Below, piece after piece: positions 1 through 8,713 of a stretch of 64,000 bases of DNA (within the stretch, counting starts at the first letter, position 1; the number at the start of each line of letters is the position of its first letter). Origin of the DNA: Propionibacteriaceae bacterium UBA7704 (GTDB taxonomy: Bacteria > Actinomycetota > Actinomycetes > Propionibacteriales > Propionibacteriaceae); the NCBI GenBank assembly GCA_002482525.1, contig DLGC01000015.1:1-64000 (forward strand), in the 5' to 3' direction. A model generated the notes under the pieces. The model did no database searches. It was not told the DNA's origin and worked only from the letters and a program-made list of their open reading frames with translations. Both the position numbers and the translations under genes were made by a program.

Positions 1-2824
1 CCTGCGCAGCCTGCCCCACCCGGTCCGCCGCACCGGCCACCCGGAGCGCGATCTGCCGGTCGGTGTCGACGGCCTGGGCGAGGCGGCCGCGCAACTGCTC
101 GAGCCTGGCCTCCTGCCGGGCGGCTTCGAGGGCCCGCTCCTGCTGGAGCTCGTCGACGTAGGCGAGTGCCCGGTCGAACAGGTGCGGGTCGCGCACCTCG
201 TCGGGCCAGTCGGCGTCCCGGGCGATCTGCGCGGCAGCCTCGGCGACCTGGCCGGTATCGATCGCGGGGACGTGGCGGCTGTGCAGGTCGACCAGGTCAC
301 CCATCCGTTGCCGGTCGGCGGCCGCAGCCAGATCGGCAGCACGCCAGCCGGTGTCGGCACCCGGCTGGGCCAGGATCGCCTCGACCTGGGCGCGGGCAAG
401 GCCCGGGTCGCCGTCGGGGGCGAGGATCGCGGCCTGGTTGGTGTAGCGGCCGCGGGTCGAACCGACATAGAACGACGGCCGGTCCATGCCCTCGGCGACC
501 AGCAGGACGGCCTCGTTGACCGTGAGCCCTTGAGCGCCGTACCCGGTCACCGCATACGCCAGCTGTAGCTGCTCGCGCGCCGTACTGACCGACAGCCGCA
601 ACTCCCGCCGACGGTCCACACTCACCAGGTACGCCCCCGCATCGTCCAGGGCGTCGACCCGCCAGCGTTCCCGGTTCGCATAGCGGCGGCCCGTCTCGTC
701 GACCCCGTTGACCCGGGTCGCGACGATGTCGCCCTCGCTGATCGTCTCCGACGCCCACTCCCCCCGCGGTGCGGTGGCAAGCGTGTCACCGGACACGATC
801 CCGACCGCCCGCAGCCGGTCAGCGATCAGCCCGTTCAGCTGCTGCACCTCCGCATTCGTGCTGGCGATCACCAACCCCGCCCCGGCATGAGCCCGCTCGG
901 CCCAATCCTGCGCGATCGTTGTCTGACGTTCCGCCTCGGAGGCGTACACCGTCGCGCGACCCATCACCCGTGCGGCGGTGGCCTCCGGGTCGGTGCCGGT
1001 GCGGATCGCGATGCTGTGCGCCGCATACGCCTCGTCACGGCCGCCGGTCCGCAGCCGGAATCTGTGGACGTCACCGGCATCGTCCAACACCGCCACCCGT
1101 TCGGGCTGCGCGGCGCCCTTCGCGATCTCCATCACGCCACCGACACCGACCGCGGAGAACTGGAACGAGTCGCCCTGGACCCGCACCTGCCAGCCGCACA
1201 CGCCGGCCAGGGTGACCAGCGCCCGGGCCGCGTCCTGGGACACCATCCCGGCTTCGTCGATCACAAGCCTGCTCCCCGCAGGCAGCGGCTCCCGCGGCCG
1301 TTTGTCGGGCTCGGCCCACACCCAGCCGCCGGCCGTGTTCTTGTTCCAGCCGTACCGCCCCAGCAGCGAGTCCACCGTCGAGGCTTCCACGCCAGCCTGC
1401 ATGGCGGCGACGATCGCCGCCGCCCCGGTCGGCGCAGCCACGGCCACCCGCTGGCCCGCCACGAATGCTTCCGCCAGATACCCGGCCAGGCTGGTCGTCT
1501 TCCCGACACCGGCGGCGCCCTCAATTACACTCAACCGGTCGCTAGCTGCCAATATCGCCATCCCGGCGCGCAGCTCGTTCTCCCGCTCCATGACCGCCGG
1601 GCTGGTCCACCACTTCACCGCCGCCGACGGCCTACCCTGTGCGACCGACGGCAACAGCCGCGACTCCCCCAACGCCCGCGCGACCACGTCCGCAGCCAAC
1701 TCATCGACCGCAGCCCGATCCCCCCGCACCCGTCCCTCCACGGCCAGGATCGCCGCCGCCTCCAGATCAGCCCGCGACCACGCCGACCGCTTCAACCCCT
1801 GCGCCTCCACCAGCTCGGCCGCCAACGCGTCCCGGTCGAACACGGCCACACGCACCCGCCGGTCGACAGCAATTCCGGGGACGGGGTCGCCGATCCGGTG
1901 CTCGGCCATCAGCTGCCCGATCCGGGAAGCCCACACCGCCAACTCGTCGTCCAGCACACCCGGCTCGCCCTTGAACGGCCGCTGCTTCTCCCATGCCAGC
2001 ACGTCCCACTTCCGCAAAATCCTCGCCGACGGCTCCTGCCCGGGATGCTCGGCCCGCCACGCGGCCTCGATCACCGCCAGGTTCCGCTCCACCTGCGCCG
2101 CCCGACGACTCAACGCATCCACCACCGGCCGCAACAACGCGATCTGACCAACCTCGTCCACCTCATAGCCGAGCCGGGCGAACTCCGGCCTCAACTCCCT
2201 CAGCTGCTCACGGTGGAAGATCGCCTGCACCACCACATTCAGGTTCCGGGCCCCCAAGGAGTCCAGCGCTCGCCACTTCCCCGCCGCCCACACCCTCGCC
2301 GAAATCTCCATGTGCCGGTGGAAATGCGGATCACCGCTGCGGGACGAGAAATGCTGGACCGAGGCGATCTCGATCCGCTCCACCGGTACCCGCACCACGC
2401 GGCCGGCCTGTTTCACCTGCACCGTGCCGTTCTCCCACAGGTACCGCAACACCGCCCGTTCGGCGTTGACCTGGCCCCGCAGCAGCGCGGCCCGTACCTC
2501 CGGGTCCAGGACGGCCAGGATGCTCCACTCCTTCGGCCCGTTCACAATGAAATCGACCGCCGCGACATGCTCCGGCTCCACCCGCTGCGCCCACCGCGAC
2601 GCGCCGGTGTCGGGATCCAGACCGGCCATGAACCGCCCGAACTCCTCCGCCGTCAACTGCCGCTCCACCAACCCGCCGTCGGCCCCGATACCGCGCCAGG
2701 TCACCACCGCGTGCCCATGCTCGGAGAAGTACTCATCCGGCCGCGAATGGCCGCACTCGGACAGGTACCTCACGTACCCGGCGGCGCCCGCCGCCCGCAC
2801 AATCCCCATCCCCGTGATCGCCAC
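1..2824 (-). CDS. MobF-family relaxase/helicase (TrwC/TraA-like), 3' end cut by window
   Basis: Conjugative relaxase that would nick and unwind element DNA for transfer. The frame is open on the minus strand from 2824 to the window edge (over 940 codons) and continues outside. The N-terminus has a Tyr-rich stretch (GYVRYLSECGHSRPDEYF) expected for catalytic tyrosines. A three-His metal motif DPHFHRHMEI follows at about residue 175. A Walker A motif GAAGVGKTT lies near 1495-1520 and a helicase motif VIDEAG near 1255-1265; the RecD-like domain continues to the edge. GTG at 2824 was chosen because an in-frame TAG lies immediately upstream; ATG at 2809 is an alternative. There is no Shine-Dalgarno, but a -10-like TACCCT sits 6 nt before the GTG. 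It is the first sign that the left end of the window is a mobile element. Family assignment is firm; the C-terminus cannot be judged. Confidence 0.88.
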   Translation of the reverse strand, partial: MAITGMGIVRAAGAAGYVRYLSECGHSRPDEYFSEHGHAVVTWRGIGADGGLVERQLTAEEFGRFMAGLDPDTGASRWAQRVEPEHVAAVDFIVNGPKEWSILAVLDPEVRAALLRGQVNAERAVLRYLWENGTVQVKQAGRVVRVPVERIEIASVQHFSSRSGDPHFHRHMEISARVWAAGKWRALDSLGARNLNVVVQAIFHREQLRELRPEFARLGYEVDEVGQIALLRPVVDALSRRAAQVERNLAVIEAAWRAEHPGQEPSARILRKWDVLAWEKQRPFKGEPGVLDDELAVWASRIGQLMAEHRIGDPVPGIAVDRRVRVAVFDRDALAAELVEAQGLKRSAWSRADLEAAAILAVEGRVRGDRAAVDELAADVVARALGESRLLPSVAQGRPSAAVKWWTSPAVMERENELRAGMAILAASDRLSVIEGAAGVGKTTSLAGYLAEAFVAGQRVAVAAPTGAAAIVAAMQAGVEASTVDSLLGRYGWNKNTAGGWVWAEPDKRPREPLPAGSRLVIDEAGMVSQDAARALVTLAGVCGWQVRVQGDSFQFSAVGVGGVMEIAKGAAQPERVAVLDDAGDVHRFRLRTGGRDEAYAAHSIAIRTGTDPEATAARVMGRATVYASEAERQTTIAQDWAERAHAGAGLVIASTNAEVQQLNGLIADRLRAVGIVSGDTLATAPRGEWASETISEGDIVATRVNGVDETGRRYANRERWRVDALDDAGAYLVSVDRRRELRLSVSTAREQLQLAYAVTGYGAQGLTVNEAVLLVAEGMDRPSFYVGSTRGRYTNQAAILAPDGDPGLARAQVEAILAQPGADTGWRAADLAAAADRQRMGDLVDLHSRHVPAIDTGQVAEAAAQIARDADWPDEVRDPHLFDRALAYVDELQQERALEAARQEARLEQLRGRLAQAVDTDRQIALRVAGAADRVGQAAQ

Positions 2825-2830
2825 CTAGCC

Positions 2831-2836
2831 AGGGTA
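2831..2836 (-). promoter_or_regulatory. Putative leaderless -10 element of the relaxase gene
   Basis: TACCCT on the minus strand matches TANNNT and ends exactly 6 nt before the GTG start at 2824, the geometry of actinobacterial leaderless mRNAs. No clear -35 is seen. Inference from spacing only. Confidence 0.35.
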
Positions 2837-3172
2837 CATTGCGTACGCTCAGGACTGAAGGGAAGGATTCCTAGGAGAGCTGATGACTCGGGGAAAGCCG
2901 TAGGACAGAGTCAATTCAGATGGGTGCTGTCGATGGATGATGGTCCGGGATCGGGCAAGAAGGTGTGCAGGGTCGGCGCGCTGAGGCACGTGCACGGCAC
3001 CGAGGAGCGCTCCCACACCGTCAGGTCAGATCGGGCTCCATGCCCCCACCAGCCTGAACGTGACTCATAGCCGATGAGCGCGCTTCCCGGGACCACGGGC
3101 GATCACGACCGGCCTTCGTGGGGCTGCGGGCGGTACTTGGCGCACGGGATGCCACTCAGGCGAGCCGCTGGG
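2837..3172. other. Intergenic stretch between relaxase and P-type ATPase; possible oriT region
   Basis: About 340 bases without a convincing gene; the short open frames lack ribosome sites and family-like sequence. The one clear structure is a perfect 10-bp palindrome GGAGCGCTCC at 3004-3013. MobF systems often have oriT just upstream of the relaxase gene, so this is a candidate place for it, but no known nic-site consensus was recognised. Confidence 0.3.
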
Positions 3173-5095
3173 TCAGTGAGCGGGGGTGAGGGGTTCGAGT
3201 TGGGTGTCGGGTCCGGTCTTGATCTTGACGCGGAGGAGTTTGGTGGAGTTGAGGAAGACGAGGATGTCGGGTCCCATGTGGATGAGGGCGGCCTGGATGG
3301 GGTTGATCCAGCCGAGGAGGGCGGCGGTGATGCCGAGGACGTGAACGACGCCGACGCCGAGGAACAGGTTCTCCTGGATGGTGCGGTAGGCGCGGGCGGC
3401 GATGGCCCGGACGCCGACGATCTTGGACAGGTCGTCGGTCATGAGGGCGATGTCGGCGGCTTCGATGGCGGCTTGGGTTCCGGCCGCCGCCATGGCGATG
3501 CCGGTGTCGGCGACGGCGAGGGCGGGGGCGTCGTTGATGCCGTCGCCGACCATGGCGACCCGTTCGCCGTCGGCCTGGAGGCGTTGGATGATCGCGACTT
3601 TGTCCTGGGGCAGCAGGCCGGCATAGACCTGGTCGATGCCGAGTTGGTCGGCGACGCGGCGGGCGACGGGTTCGCTGTCGCCGGTGAGCATGGCGATCCG
3701 GTGGACGCGGTTGTGGCGCAGGCCTTCGATGGCTTCTCGGGCGCCGGGGCGGATCTGGTCGCTGAGTTCGATCCGGCCGATCACCTGGTCGCCGGCGGCG
3801 ATGAGGATCTCGGTGCCGGCGTCGGGGTCGGTTTCGGGCACCGGGATACCGGCTTCGGTCATCATGGCGGCGTTTCCGACCCGGACGGTGCGCGCGTCGA
3901 GGACGCCGAGCACGCCACGTCCGGGGATGACTTGGAAGCCGGTGGGTTCGGGCACGGCCACGCCGCGCTGGCGGGCCTCGGTGACGATGGCTTCGGCGAG
4001 GGGGTGGCTGGAGCGTTGGTCGAGGCCGGCGGCTAGCCGCAGCACGTCGTCCTCACTCAGGGCGGGGTCGAGTGCTTGGACGCGGTCGACCTGGGGGGTG
4101 CCGGCGGTGAGGGTGCCGGTCTTGTCGAACACGATGGTGGTGGCGCGGGCGAGGCTTTCCAGGAAGATGCCGCCCTTGATCAGGATGCCGGAGCGGGCGG
4201 CGCGGGCGATCGCGGCGATGATCACCATGGGTGTGGCGAGGGCGAGTTCGGCCGGTGAGGTGAACACCATCAAGGTGACGACCTTGCTGACGTCGCGGGT
4301 GATGATGAACACGACGATCAGGAACACGATCATCAGCGGGATGAGCCAGGCCGCGACCTTGTCGGCGAGTTTCTGGACGGGGGCGCGGGAGTCCTCGGCT
4401 TCCTCGACCAGGGCGACGATGCGGGCGAAGGTGGTGTTCTCTCCGACCAGTTCGGTGCGAACGTCGAGGGCGCCGGAGCTGAGGATGGTGCCGGCGAACA
4501 CCTTGGAGCCGGCCGCCTTGTCCTTGGGCAGGCTTTCCCCGGTGACGGCCGCCTCGTCGGCGGCGCCGTCCCCGGACAGGACTTCGCCGTCGACAGGGAT
4601 GGCATCACCGGCGCGGACGAGCACGACGTCGCCCGGGGTGAGGTCGGCGACCGGCACCTGCTGTTCGCCGTCCGCGGTGCGTAGCCGTGCCGTGGTGGGG
4701 GCGGCGCCGATCAGGCCCTGGATGGAGGCGCGGGCCCGGTCGGTGTTGAGGTCGGCGATGAACTCGGCGATCAGGATGATCACCATCAGCACGCTGCCGG
4801 CGACCTGTTCCCCGCCGAGCATCGCGAACAGGGTGGCGACGGTGACGAACAGCTCGGTGCCGATCATCCGTTCGCGCCACAGCTCCACCACCCCGGTCTT
4901 CGCCAGCGGGTAGAGCCCGACCAGCACCGCGACCCACAGCACCACCACCGGCACGACACCCAGCCAGAACAGCACGGCGACCAGGCCGGTGAGCAGAATC
5001 CGTCCCACCTCGATCCAGCGCGCGCGGGTCATCAGGGCGCGCACGCCCGAGCCCCGCGCCACCCTCGCCGGGTTCCGCTCCGCCACCTCAGTCAT
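3173..5095 (-). CDS. P1B-type heavy-metal-transporting ATPase with SPA membrane motif
   Basis: Integral-membrane metal efflux pump of 640 residues. In order: four N-terminal membrane segments (about 33-118), actuator domain with TGES (about 185-188), a pair of helices with SPAELALATP at 280-289, phosphorylation site DKTGT (Asp at about 324), SSHPLAEA (the P1B HP motif), GDGINDAPAL hinge, and two C-terminal helices. No N-terminal GMxCxxC metal domain is present. The transmembrane metal motif, normally CPC, SPC, TPC or CPH, reads SPA, so the usual cysteine is absent. The start at 5095 has AAGGGGAG 8 nt upstream; an upstream in-frame start would lack this. It is divergent from the MFS/ArsR genes, with an ArsR-type inverted repeat between them. 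By analogy with NmtR/CzrA-linked pumps the substrate may be Ni, Co or Zn; this is inference. Confidence 0.9.
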   Translation of the reverse strand: MTEVAERNPARVARGSGVRALMTRARWIEVGRILLTGLVAVLFWLGVVPVVVLWVAVLVGLYPLAKTGVVELWRERMIGTELFVTVATLFAMLGGEQVAGSVLMVIILIAEFIADLNTDRARASIQGLIGAAPTTARLRTADGEQQVPVADLTPGDVVLVRAGDAIPVDGEVLSGDGAADEAAVTGESLPKDKAAGSKVFAGTILSSGALDVRTELVGENTTFARIVALVEEAEDSRAPVQKLADKVAAWLIPLMIVFLIVVFIITRDVSKVVTLMVFTSPAELALATPMVIIAAIARAARSGILIKGGIFLESLARATTIVFDKTGTLTAGTPQVDRVQALDPALSEDDVLRLAAGLDQRSSHPLAEAIVTEARQRGVAVPEPTGFQVIPGRGVLGVLDARTVRVGNAAMMTEAGIPVPETDPDAGTEILIAAGDQVIGRIELSDQIRPGAREAIEGLRHNRVHRIAMLTGDSEPVARRVADQLGIDQVYAGLLPQDKVAIIQRLQADGERVAMVGDGINDAPALAVADTGIAMAAAGTQAAIEAADIALMTDDLSKIVGVRAIAARAYRTIQENLFLGVGVVHVLGITAALLGWINPIQAALIHMGPDILVFLNSTKLLRVKIKTGPDTQLEPLTPAH

Positions 5096-5145
5096 ACGTC
5101 TGCTCCCCTTCTCGCACCGGTTCCGTGACCCATCCTCAACCTTAT

Positions 5146-5161
5146 TTGCGTGTTCGCGCAA
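5146..5161. promoter_or_regulatory. Putative ArsR/SmtB operator
   Basis: Inverted repeat TTGCG-N6-CGCAA in the 77-bp gap between the divergent P-type ATPase and MFS genes. Its position and form suit the ArsR-family regulator encoded two genes downstream, which could repress both arms. The assignment is inference. Confidence 0.5.
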
Positions 5162-5172
5162 CCTCTGAAACG

Positions 5173-6426
5173 ATGCGGGGTGTGTGGAGAGCGTTGACGA
5201 ACCCGGTGTACCGCAAGCTGTTCATCGCCCAGGTGGTGGCCCTGGCCGGCACGGGCCTGGCCACGGTGGCGCTGGGTCTGTTGGCCTATCGGCTCGACCC
5301 GGCGCGGGCGGCTGGGGTGCTGGGGACGGCCCTGGCGATCAAGATGGTCGCCTACGTGTTCGTCGCCCCGTTGGCGACCGCGGCGGTCGCGCGGTGGTCG
5401 CGGCGGTCGGTGATGGTGGGGGCGGACCTGCTGAGGGTGGTGGTCGCGGTTGCGCTGCCGTTCGTCGGTGAGGTGTGGCAGGTGTACGTGCTGGTGTTCG
5501 TCCTGCAGGCCGCCTCGGCCACCTTCACCCCGACGTTCCAGTCGGTCATCCCCGACGTGCTGACCGAGGAGGACGACTTCACCGCGGCGCTGTCGCTGTC
5601 GCGCCTGGCCTACGACCTGGAGTCGGTGCTCTCGCCGATGGCGGCGGCGGCGCTGCTGCTGTTCGTGCCGTCGCAGGAGTTGTTCTTCGGCACCGCGATC
5701 GGGTTCGCCGGCTCCGCGGCGCTCGTGGTGTCGACCGTCCTGCCAGCCCGGCCGCGCGGCGCCGACGGTGGCGCGCCGGAGTCCCCGTTCAGCCACCGGG
5801 TCCGGCACGGCTTCGTGCTGTTCGTGCAGACCCCGGCACTGCGGCCCGTTCTCGCCCTGAACCTGGCCGTCGCCGCGGCCGGCTCGTTCGTGATCGTCCA
5901 GACCGTCGTGATCGCCCGCACGGTGTTCGGCCAGGGCGAGGAGGTCGTGGCGTGGCTGCTGGTGGCGAACGGGCTCGGGTCGATGATCGGCGCGTTCGGC
6001 CTGCCCGGGCTTCTGCGCACGGTGCCGGAGCGCCGCCTGATGCTCGGAGGTGCTGCCCTGCTGGCCGTCGGCAGCCTCCTCGTCCCGCTCGGCCTGGCCC
6101 TTGCCCCCTCCGGCTGGGGGATCGTCGTGGTCGCCGCCTTGTGGCTGGCGATCGGCCTGGGCTGGGCAGCGGCCGAAACGCCGGTCGGCCGGCTGATCCG
6201 GCGCAACACCGCCTCCGGCGACATCGGCGCGGTGTTCGCCGCCCAGTTCTCGCTGTCCCACGCCTGCTGGCTGCTCACCTACCCCCTCGCCGGCTGGCTC
6301 GGCACCGCCGGCGGCCTCGCCCCGGCCGCACTCACCCTGGCCGGCCTCGCCACCGCCTCGACCCTGCTGGCCGCCCGGCTCTGGCCGTCCCCGGATCCGG
6401 TGCTCGACCCGGTGGGCGCACGGTGA
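5173..6426 (+). CDS. MFS transporter
   Basis: Major facilitator superfamily permease of about 417 residues with roughly 12 hydrophobic segments, probably an exporter in the metal-resistance block. The N-terminus NPVYRKLFIAQVVALAG is typical of the family. ATG 5173 was chosen because the next upstream start (GTG 5125) would place the predicted operator inside the coding region; no clear ribosome site decides it. The stop overlaps the GTG of the ArsR gene (GTGA at 6423-6426), so the two are probably translationally coupled. The substrate cannot be read from the sequence. Confidence 0.82.
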   Translation: MRGVWRALTNPVYRKLFIAQVVALAGTGLATVALGLLAYRLDPARAAGVLGTALAIKMVAYVFVAPLATAAVARWSRRSVMVGADLLRVVVAVALPFVGEVWQVYVLVFVLQAASATFTPTFQSVIPDVLTEEDDFTAALSLSRLAYDLESVLSPMAAAALLLFVPSQELFFGTAIGFAGSAALVVSTVLPARPRGADGGAPESPFSHRVRHGFVLFVQTPALRPVLALNLAVAAAGSFVIVQTVVIARTVFGQGEEVVAWLLVANGLGSMIGAFGLPGLLRTVPERRLMLGGAALLAVGSLLVPLGLALAPSGWGIVVVAALWLAIGLGWAAAETPVGRLIRRNTASGDIGAVFAAQFSLSHACWLLTYPLAGWLGTAGGLAPAALTLAGLATASTLLAARLWPSPDPVLDPVGAR

Positions 6427-6833
6427 CGACCTTCATTCACCCGGTGTGCCACCATGCACCAATGACCCCGGACGCCGAGCCGACACCGACCGGTGCCGAG
6501 CCCGCGGGACGGGCCGAAACGCCCAGCCCGGACGAACTCGACCACGCCGTGGAGGTCCTGCGATTGCTGGCCGACCACACCCGGCTGGCGATCCTGGCCC
6601 TGCTCCACGGACGGGAATTGTCGGTCACCGCGATCGCCGAGCACCTGGGCCGGCCCGTCCCCGGCATCTCCCAGCACCTCGCCAAGCTACGCACCGGCAA
6701 TCTCGTCACCAGCCGCCGCGACGGCACAACGGTCTACTACACCCAACCCGACGAGCACGTCGCCGCCCTCGTCCTCAACGTCCTGCAGCACACCGAGCAC
6801 CACCTGTACGACCGGCCACCACACCACCGATGA
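6423..6833 (+). CDS. ArsR/SmtB-family metal-sensing repressor
   Basis: Winged-helix repressor that should release DNA on binding metal. The core LLADHTRLAILALL and the recognition region VPGISQHLAKL are classic ArsR. The ArsR CVC arsenic motif is absent, but the alpha-5 site is complete: Asp-x-His, ten residues, His-x-x-His (DEH ... HTEH), the ligand set of CzrA and NmtR, and the tail is His-rich (PPHHR). Zn, Co or Ni is therefore the likely effector. Start: GTG 6423 overlaps the MFS stop and would add an N-terminal HPVCHH; ATG 6462 is a reasonable alternative. It probably controls the block from the operator at 5146-5161. Confidence 0.87.
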   Translation: MTTFIHPVCHHAPMTPDAEPTPTGAEPAGRAETPSPDELDHAVEVLRLLADHTRLAILALLHGRELSVTAIAEHLGRPVPGISQHLAKLRTGNLVTSRRDGTTVYYTQPDEHVAALVLNVLQHTEHHLYDRPPHHR

Positions 6834-6846
6834 CTGGGGACACACG

Positions 6847-7863
6847 ATGATCCCGGTACCCGGGGCGTGGGTGCCGCTCGAGGTGACACCAGCGCCGCCC
6901 GACCCGCATGCCGGGCACGGGGGCGGGATGGCGCCGATGCCAGGAATGTCGGCCGGCCCGGTCGAGGCCTGGAGCTTCCAGCCCGACTGGCTGTGGCTCT
7001 CGGTCGCCGCCGTACTGCTCGTCGGCTACACCGTCGGACGGATCGCGCTGGCACGACGCGGCATCGCCTGGCCGGCCGGGCGCACCATCGCCTGGAGCTT
7101 CGGTGTCGCCACCCTGGTCGCGTCCACCTGCACCGGAGCGGCCGCCCTGGGCGCCAGCATGCTCAGCTGGCACATGGTGCAGCACATGACGTTGTCCATG
7201 CTCACCCCGATCCTGCTGCTGCTCGGACGCCCCGTCACCCTCGCCCTACGCGCCCTGCCCACCACCGGGCGGGCAGGCGCCGCCCGCCGCGGGCTCCTCA
7301 CCCTGCTCCGGTCACGGTTCGCCCGGGTCGTCACCCATCCCGGTTTCACCATTCCGCTGTTCTTCGTCAGCCTCTACGGGCTGTACTTCAGCCCCGCCCT
7401 CGACGCACTCATGGCCAGCCACGCCGGCCACCAGTTCATGCTCGCCCACTTCCTGGTCACCGGCACCGCGTTCTTCCTCCCGCTGATCGCCGCCGACCCG
7501 ATCCCCGGCCTACCCAGTCCCGGCGCCCGGCTCCTCCTGCTCGCCATCTCGGTACCCCTGCACGCCTTCTTCGGCGTCACGGTGATGAGCGCCAGCGCCC
7601 CGATCAGCGAGCACTTCGCCTACGCCACCGCCGCCCTCGGAACCAACCCGCTCGCCGACCAGCACCTCGCCGGCGGATTCGCCTGGACCTTCGGCGAAAT
7701 CCCCACCCTGGCCGCCACCCTGATCATCTTCACCCAATGGGTCCGCCACGACCGCCGCCAAGCCGCCCGGCTCGACCGCGACGCCGACCGCACCGGCGAC
7801 CGGGAACTCGAGGCCTACAACGAGGCGCTCAGGACGCTCCGCGACCGGGCAGGATCCGAATAG
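6847..7863 (+). CDS. CtaG-family (caa3-type) cytochrome c oxidase assembly-like membrane protein
   Basis: Multi-pass membrane protein of 338 residues of the Caa3_CtaG family, with paired motifs SWHMVQHM (about 101-108) and SHAGHQFMLAHF (about 191-202) whose His/Met residues are typical. The N-terminal tail is rich in His and Met (PDPHAGHGGGMAPMPGM), suggesting copper or other metal binding. The start at 6847 has GGGGA 8 nt upstream and lies 13 nt after the ArsR gene, so it belongs to the same transcript. On a mobile element, next to a metal pump, a role in metal handling is as likely as oxidase assembly; this is inference. Confidence 0.85.
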   Translation: MIPVPGAWVPLEVTPAPPDPHAGHGGGMAPMPGMSAGPVEAWSFQPDWLWLSVAAVLLVGYTVGRIALARRGIAWPAGRTIAWSFGVATLVASTCTGAAALGASMLSWHMVQHMTLSMLTPILLLLGRPVTLALRALPTTGRAGAARRGLLTLLRSRFARVVTHPGFTIPLFFVSLYGLYFSPALDALMASHAGHQFMLAHFLVTGTAFFLPLIAADPIPGLPSPGARLLLLAISVPLHAFFGVTVMSASAPISEHFAYATAALGTNPLADQHLAGGFAWTFGEIPTLAATLIIFTQWVRHDRRQAARLDRDADRTGDRELEAYNEALRTLRDRAGSE

Positions 7864-7915
7864 CCCGGCGTCACGCCGTCTGGCGGCCCAGAATCCTCAC
7901 CAACGCACCCACACC

Positions 7916-8232
7916 CGTGGTCCAACGCCGCCAACTCGGTGGGATGCAACGCCGCGAACAACTCCGCGTGCTGACGCGCCAACGTCGCCCTCGCCACCGT
8001 CAAAGAGGCGCGCCCTCGGCGGCGAGGTCAACAACCGAGAATCGACGATGGGCCGGTCTCGCACCCGGCTCACCCAGCCCTCGGACTCCAGGCCTGCCAC
8101 CAGCCTGCTCACCGTGCTCTTCTCCATGGGGCAACTCGACTCGGCTGTTGTCCGGCGCCACCAAAGCCGCCTTTGATGCACGCGCGAGGATTCCGCGATC
8201 GGCCAACGCCTGGACGAAGGCGACGATCTTGG
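7916..8232 (-). pseudogene. MarR-family regulator remnant, frameshifted
   Basis: Recognisable MarR pieces lie in three frames on the minus strand: an N-terminal helix (KIVAFVQALADRG), the winged-helix core (MEKSTVSRLVAGLESEGW), and the C-terminal helix (RQHAELFAALHPTELAALDH). At least two frameshifts separate them and a stop precedes the first piece, so no intact protein is made. It fills most of the otherwise gene-poor interval 7864-8406. The flanks 8233-8406 show nothing else convincing. Confidence 0.65.
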
Positions 8233-8406
8233 CTCAGAACCCTCAGGAAAGTATGTCCTGGTGTCAGCAGTCGCCTGATTGCGGGCCACGTCGGCCATCC
8301 CCTCTGACGGCGAAACTGCCAGCCGGCCCTCCCAAACGAACAGAACGAACCACCCGATCCCCGGCGTCTTCCAGCGACCGGTGTGTGCCGGAGTGACGCC
8401 TGGGAT

Positions 8407-8601
8407 CTAGACCGCTTGGGCGGTGTACTGCTCCTCGAGCCAGGCTTCCACGTCGCGTCGCAGGTAGGCGACCTTGCGGGCGCCGAGCTTGAAGCTCTTC
8501 GGGCCCTGTCCGATGTGGCGCCACCACCGGATGGTCGTGGCAGGGGTCTTCAGGTACTCGGCCACCTGGGCGGTGAACCAGATCTCAGCTTCGTTAATCA
8601 T
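8407..8601 (-). CDS. xis: Excisionase-like small helix-turn-helix protein (AlpA/MerR-type)
   Basis: A 64-residue DNA-binding protein with the Xis/AlpA pattern: AQVAEYLKTPATTIRWWRH (recognition helix region) then FKLGARKVAYLRRDVEAWL. Xis proteins direct excision of integrated elements with the cognate integrase. The start at 8601 has GGAG 6 nt upstream; an upstream ATG at 8613 lacks a site. A TTGACA-N17-TAACAT promoter lies at 8642-8670. It is divergent from the xre-int operon, the usual layout of an element end. Confidence 0.8.
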   Translation of the reverse strand: MINEAEIWFTAQVAEYLKTPATTIRWWRHIGQGPKSFKLGARKVAYLRRDVEAWLEEQYTAQAV

Positions 8602-8641
8602 CGCTCGCTCCATAACAGGGTGATGGGACACCAGCATGTCG

Positions 8642-8670
8642 ATGTTAGGTTGCTCAGCCACGGCTGTCAA
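8642..8670 (-). promoter_or_regulatory. Promoter of the xis gene
   Basis: On the minus strand TTGACA (8670-8665), a 17-bp spacer and TAACAT (8647-8642): a near-consensus housekeeping promoter about 40 bp upstream of the xis start. Confidence 0.65.
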
Positions 8671-8678
8671 GCACCATA

Positions 8679-8707
8679 TTGGCAACACAACATGGTGTTG
8701 TTAGGAT
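8679..8707 (+). promoter_or_regulatory. Leaderless promoter of the xre-int operon
   Basis: TTGGCA (8679-8684), 17-bp spacer, TAGGAT (8702-8707), then 6 nt to the ATG at 8714. The spacing predicts transcription starting at or next to the start codon; no Shine-Dalgarno is present. Confidence 0.65.
8683..8700. promoter_or_regulatory. Putative operator, inverted repeat in the xre promoter
   Basis: Perfect CAACAC-N6-GTGTTG lying between the -35 and -10 of the xre promoter. A protein bound here would block that promoter; the Xre-type regulator encoded immediately downstream is the obvious candidate. Inference from position and symmetry. Confidence 0.55.
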
Positions 8708-8713
8708 CTGGTT

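Noticed and set aside
887..3070. 727-residue open frame on the plus strand
   Set aside because: Antisense to the relaxase, whose motifs are unmistakable; composition (Arg/Pro/His-rich) is that of a high-GC shadow frame.
2911..3096. 61-residue open frame on the minus strand
   Set aside because: No ribosome site, no recognisable features, and in a gap that may contain oriT.
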